The notes below the pieces were generated by a model. The model made no database searches. It was given only the letters and a program-made list of their open reading frames with translations, and was not told the origin of the DNA. The position numbers and the translations under genes are program-made. Positions 38,771-41,832 of a DNA stretch of 41,832 bases are shown piece by piece; position 1 is the stretch's first letter, and each line of letters begins with the position of its first letter. The stretch is taken from the NCBI GenBank assembly GCA_019117325.1, contig DWZY01000205.1:1-41832 (forward strand). Reading direction: 5' to 3'. Source of the DNA: Candidatus Brevibacterium intestinigallinarum (lineage in GTDB: Bacteria > Actinomycetota > Actinomycetes > Actinomycetales > Brevibacteriaceae).

Positions 38771-41281
38771 TCACGAGTCTGTGAGCGGTCCCACCCCGTC
38801 GATGCGCAGGACGACCTCCCCGGCCTCGTCGCTGGCCGGCAGATCGACGGTCGCCCGGATGGCCCAGTCGTGATCGCCCTGCGGGTCGGCCAGCACCTGC
38901 CGGACGTGCCACGCGTCCGTCCCCCGCTCGATGTGGACCATCCTCGTGGAGCGGGCATCCGCGTCGATGCCCAGGTCGTCGTACTCGTCGTAGAAGGACT
39001 CGATCGCGTCCTCCCACTCCCGCGCGCCCCAGCCGGAGTCCCCGTCGAGTGCCCCGAGCTCCCGGTACGCCGCCCGCTCGGCCAGCAGGACCCGGTGGAA
39101 CAGGGCGTTGCGCACCGCCGCGGTGAAGCGCCGCTCGTCGGAGGTGAAGGTCCGCTCGAGAGCGTGGAGGGCGACCTCCGGCAGCTCCTCCCCCGGCTCC
39201 GCCAGGGCCGCCCACTCCTCGACGAGGCTCGAGTCGACGCGCACGACGAGGTCGCCCAGCCACGCGATGATGTCCTCGAGCTCCTCGCCGCGGCGGTCGA
39301 CGGGCACGGTCTGCACGAGTGCCCGCCACACGTCCAGCAGGTAGCGCAGCAACCCACCCTCGACCCGGGCGATCCCGTAGTAGGCGACGAACTGCGAGAA
39401 GTTCATCGACTGCTCGATCATGTCCGCGACGATCGCCTTGGGCTCGATGCCGATCTCCCGGACCCACGGGGCGGACTCCGCGTACGCGTCGAAGGCTGCC
39501 TCGAGCACCTCGCCGTTGGGGCGCGGGACGTCGAGGGAGTCCAGGATCTCCATCCGCTCGGCGTACTCGACGCCGTCGGCCTTGAGCGCGGCGACCTCGT
39601 CGCCCTTGATGCGGTCCAGCTGGCCGCGGATGATGTGGTGCTGGATCTGCGTCGTCGCCTCGATGACGCTCAGCGCGTCCAGCGCCCACGACTCGGACGA
39701 CTCGTCGAACAGGTCGAGCGCCGCCAGCGCGAACGGGCTGAGCGGCTGGTTGAGCGCGAAGTCCGGTCCCAGGTCCTCGCTCAGCGCGTACTCGACTGTT
39801 CCGTCGTCGCGCACGGACCGCGTGATGACGCCGCCGGCCAGGAGACTGCGGCCGATCCGCAGCGCGCGGAGCATGAGGTCGAGCGTCCGCTCGCGCGACT
39901 CGTGGGTGCGCTCGAGGAAGTCGCGGATCGTGTGGATTCCGGCGTGCGGGCGGGCCAGCAGATTCACGATCATCGAGTGCGTGATCCGCATGTGGGACCG
40001 CAGCTGCTCGGGCAGGCCGGTCTCCAGATTGCGGAATGTCTGCTCCGACCAGCCCACGTGGCCCTCGGGAGCCTTCTTCCGCTTGACGCGCTTCTGCTTC
40101 TTGGGGTCCGAGCCCGCCTTCGCGAGTGCCACCGCGTTCTCTATCTCGTGCTCCGGGGCCTGTGCGACGACGTACCCGACGGAGTCGAAGCCCGCTCGCC
40201 CCGCACGTCCGGCGATCTGCTGGAACTCGCGCACCTGCAGCTGTCGGACTCGGCGGCCGTCGAACTTGGCGAGCGACGTGAAGAGGACGGTGCGGATGGG
40301 CACGTTGATGCCGACGCCCAGCGTGTCCGTGCCGCACACCACGCTCAGCAGCCCGGTGAGGGCGAGGTGCTCGACGAGGCGCCGGTACCGCGGAAGCATG
40401 CCCGCGTGATGGACGCCGACCCCGCCCAGGACCAGGCGGCGCAGGGTGACGCCGAACCCCTTGCCGAAGCGGAAGCCGCGCACCTCCTCGGCGATCCGGT
40501 CCCGCTGTTCGCGCGTCGTGAGGTTGGCGGCGAGGATGGACTGCGCGAGCTCGACGGACCGCGCCTGGACGAAGGACACGACGTAGACCGGTGCACGGTC
40601 CTCGGCGACGAGCTGCGCTAGCTTCTCCAGCAGCGGTGACTGCGAGTACTCGTACTCGAGCGGAACGGGGCGCTGCGCGGAGCCCACGGAGGCGGTGTCG
40701 CGTCCCGTCAGCCGTGTGAGCCGATCCTCGATGTCCGTCGTGTCGCCCAGTGTGGCGGACATGAGGACGAACTGGGCCTGGGGCAGCTCGAGCAGGGGCA
40801 CCTGCCACGCCCACCCGCGCTGGGGATCGCCGAAGTAGTGGAACTCGTCCATGACGACGAGGGCCACGTCGAGCTCCGCACCCTCGCGCAGCGCGTGGTT
40901 CGCCAGGATCTCCGCAGTCGCGCAGATGACCGGCGCGTCCGCGTTGACCGCGCTGTCCCCGGTCACCATGCCGACGTTCTCGCGTCCCAGCGCCTCGACG
41001 AGGGAGAAGAACTTCTCACTCACGAGCGCCTTGAGCGGGGCCGTGTAGTACGCGGTCCGGCCGGTGGACACCGCGTAGTAGAGGGCCGCGAGCGCGACCA
41101 TCGACTTGCCGGACCCAGTGGGCGTCGCGACGATCGTGTTGTCACCGGCGAGGACGGAGAGGATCGCCTCCTCCTGGGCGGGGTACAGGCTCATCCCGCT
41201 CTCCCGCACGTGCGACTCGAACGTCTCCCAGACGGTATCGGCATCCGCGAAGTCGTCGGGGATCTGCGGCAGTCGGGACAC
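38771..41281 (-). CDS. DEAD/DEAH-box RNA helicase, DUF3516-type (Ski2/HelY-like)
   Basis: GTG start at 41281 ([21 protein letters not shown]). Motifs [36 protein letters not shown]; about 836 aa. Confidence 0.9.
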   Translation of the reverse strand: MSRLPQIPDDFADADTVWETFESHVRESGMSLYPAQEEAILSVLAGDNTIVATPTGSGKSMVALAALYYAVSTGRTAYYTAPLKALVSEKFFSLVEALGRENVGMVTGDSAVNADAPVICATAEILANHALREGAELDVALVVMDEFHYFGDPQRGWAWQVPLLELPQAQFVLMSATLGDTTDIEDRLTRLTGRDTASVGSAQRPVPLEYEYSQSPLLEKLAQLVAEDRAPVYVVSFVQARSVELAQSILAANLTTREQRDRIAEEVRGFRFGKGFGVTLRRLVLGGVGVHHAGMLPRYRRLVEHLALTGLLSVVCGTDTLGVGINVPIRTVLFTSLAKFDGRRVRQLQVREFQQIAGRAGRAGFDSVGYVVAQAPEHEIENAVALAKAGSDPKKQKRVKRKKAPEGHVGWSEQTFRNLETGLPEQLRSHMRITHSMIVNLLARPHAGIHTIRDFLERTHESRERTLDLMLRALRIGRSLLAGGVITRSVRDDGTVEYALSEDLGPDFALNQPLSPFALAALDLFDESSESWALDALSVIEATTQIQHHIIRGQLDRIKGDEVAALKADGVEYAERMEILDSLDVPRPNGEVLEAAFDAYAESAPWVREIGIEPKAIVADMIEQSMNFSQFVAYYGIARVEGGLLRYLLDVWRALVQTVPVDRRGEELEDIIAWLGDLVVRVDSSLVEEWAALAEPGEELPEVALHALERTFTSDERRFTAAVRNALFHRVLLAERAAYRELGALDGDSGWGAREWEDAIESFYDEYDDLGIDADARSTRMVHIERGTDAWHVRQVLADPQGDHDWAIRATVDLPASDEAGEVVLRIDGVGPLTDS

Positions 41282-41321
41282 GCGGGGGCTCCTGGTCTGG
41301 GTGGGGATAGTCTCTGTGCAC

Positions 41322-41340
41322 GGGGCACGCACCGTGCCCC
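41322..41340. promoter_or_regulatory. palindrome in the divergent helicase/YciI intergenic region
   Basis: GGGGCACG-cac-CGTGCCCC: 8-bp perfect arms, 3-nt spacer. Confidence 0.45.
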
Positions 41341-41384
41341 ACCTCGAGTATCGCACTCGCACCACCACAACACACAGGAGAGCC

Positions 41385-41672
41385 ATGGCAGTCTTCGCCG
41401 TCACCTACACCTACGGTCCCGACACGGACACGCGCATGAGCGTGCGCCCCGCACACCGCGAGTGGCAGGCTGCCCAGCTGGAGGCCGGGCGCCTGCTGGC
41501 CTCAGGGCCGCTCGAGGACGAGCTGACCCCCGGCGGCCTGCTGATCCTCCGCGGTGCCGACAAGGACGAGATCGCGACCCTGCTGGCGCAGGATCCGTAC
41601 GCGGACGCGGGCGTCATCGCGGACACGACGATCCGTGCGTGGAACCCGGTCTTCGGCCCCTTCGAGGCCTGA
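41385..41672 (+). CDS. YciI family protein
   Basis: 95 aa with SD AGGAGAG: MAVFAVTYTYGPDTDTRMSVRPAHREWQAAQLEAGRLLASGPLEDELTPGGLLILRGADKDEIATLLAQDPYADAGVIADTTIRAWNPVFGPF. Confidence 0.88.
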   Translation: MAVFAVTYTYGPDTDTRMSVRPAHREWQAAQLEAGRLLASGPLEDELTPGGLLILRGADKDEIATLLAQDPYADAGVIADTTIRAWNPVFGPFEA

Positions 41673-41695
41673 GACACGGAGCCCACCGCGACCGA

Positions 41696-41728
41696 GGCCC
41701 CGGTCACCTCTCGAAGGTGACCGGGGCC
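41696..41728. terminator. candidate terminator between convergent YciI gene and the last partial CDS
   Basis: GGCCCCGGTCACCT-ctcga-AGGTGACCGGGGCC: perfect 14-bp stem, 5-nt loop; no long T tract. Confidence 0.75.
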
Positions 41729-41757
41729 CACGCATACGGCCGGGTGCGGACAGCGGA

Positions 41758-41832
41758 TCAGTCGCGCCGCAGGGGCGCTTCCTGGGTCCGCTTCATCGCG
41801 ATGAGGCTCGCGACGGTGGCGACGACCATCGC
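41758..41832 (-). CDS. C-terminal fragment of a probable membrane protein (runs off the window end)
   Basis: Reverse-strand reading ...AMVVATVASLIAMKRTQEAPLRRD*: a hydrophobic segment followed by a basic tail. Confidence 0.45.
   Translation of the reverse strand, partial: AMVVATVASLIAMKRTQEAPLRRD

Noticed and set aside
35803-38784. 993-aa plus-strand ORF
   Set aside because: It lies antisense to uvrA, whose translation has all family motifs. Long open antisense frames are expected from third-position GC bias in this genome, and the translation is Arg/Glu/Asp/Val-rich with no domain pattern.
38552-40621. 689-aa plus-strand ORF
   Set aside because: It is antisense to uvrA and the DUF3516 helicase, both well supported by motifs.

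Overview
This window looks like ordinary high-GC actinobacterial chromosome backbone, probably Micrococcales-like, although the taxon is my inference. It has about 39 protein-coding genes packed head to tail. I saw no convincing tRNA, rRNA, CRISPR array, transposase, integrase or phage gene.

Major blocks, left to right:
- TrmH-family RNA methyltransferase N-terminus, TauE/SafE permease, ABC ATPase, an unknown protein, serB, SixA-like phosphatase and fabI-fabG.
- DUF3099 protein, a small Cys/His protein and SURF1.
- ABC-F ATPase, an RNase HI with a C-terminal extension and a YpfJ-like metallopeptidase.
- The SUF Fe-S operon (sufR-B-D-Rieske-C-S-U-T), an ABC exporter, ctaA, an SfnG-like monooxygenase and ctaB.
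- tkt-tal-pgi, then secG-tpiA-pgk-gap-whiA-yvcK-rapZ-uvrC-uvrA, a DUF3516-type helicase and a YciI-like protein.

I did not find a clear new multi-gene system. The most notable small-scale signals are:
- RNase HI with an apparent ribbon-helix-helix-like C-terminal domain.
- Pgi with a roughly 100-aa acidic, low-complexity tail, in a cluster where zwf-opcA-pgl is absent from its usual place.
- sfnG inserted between ctaA and ctaB, with phased TGAC repeats and a hairpin that covers part of its Shine-Dalgarno.
- A 24-bp divergent intergenic region with overlapping -10 elements that suggest two leaderless transcripts.
- A 16-bp tandem duplication that creates the SURF1 stop codon.

All functional calls come from reading the translations by eye. 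No database search was run.
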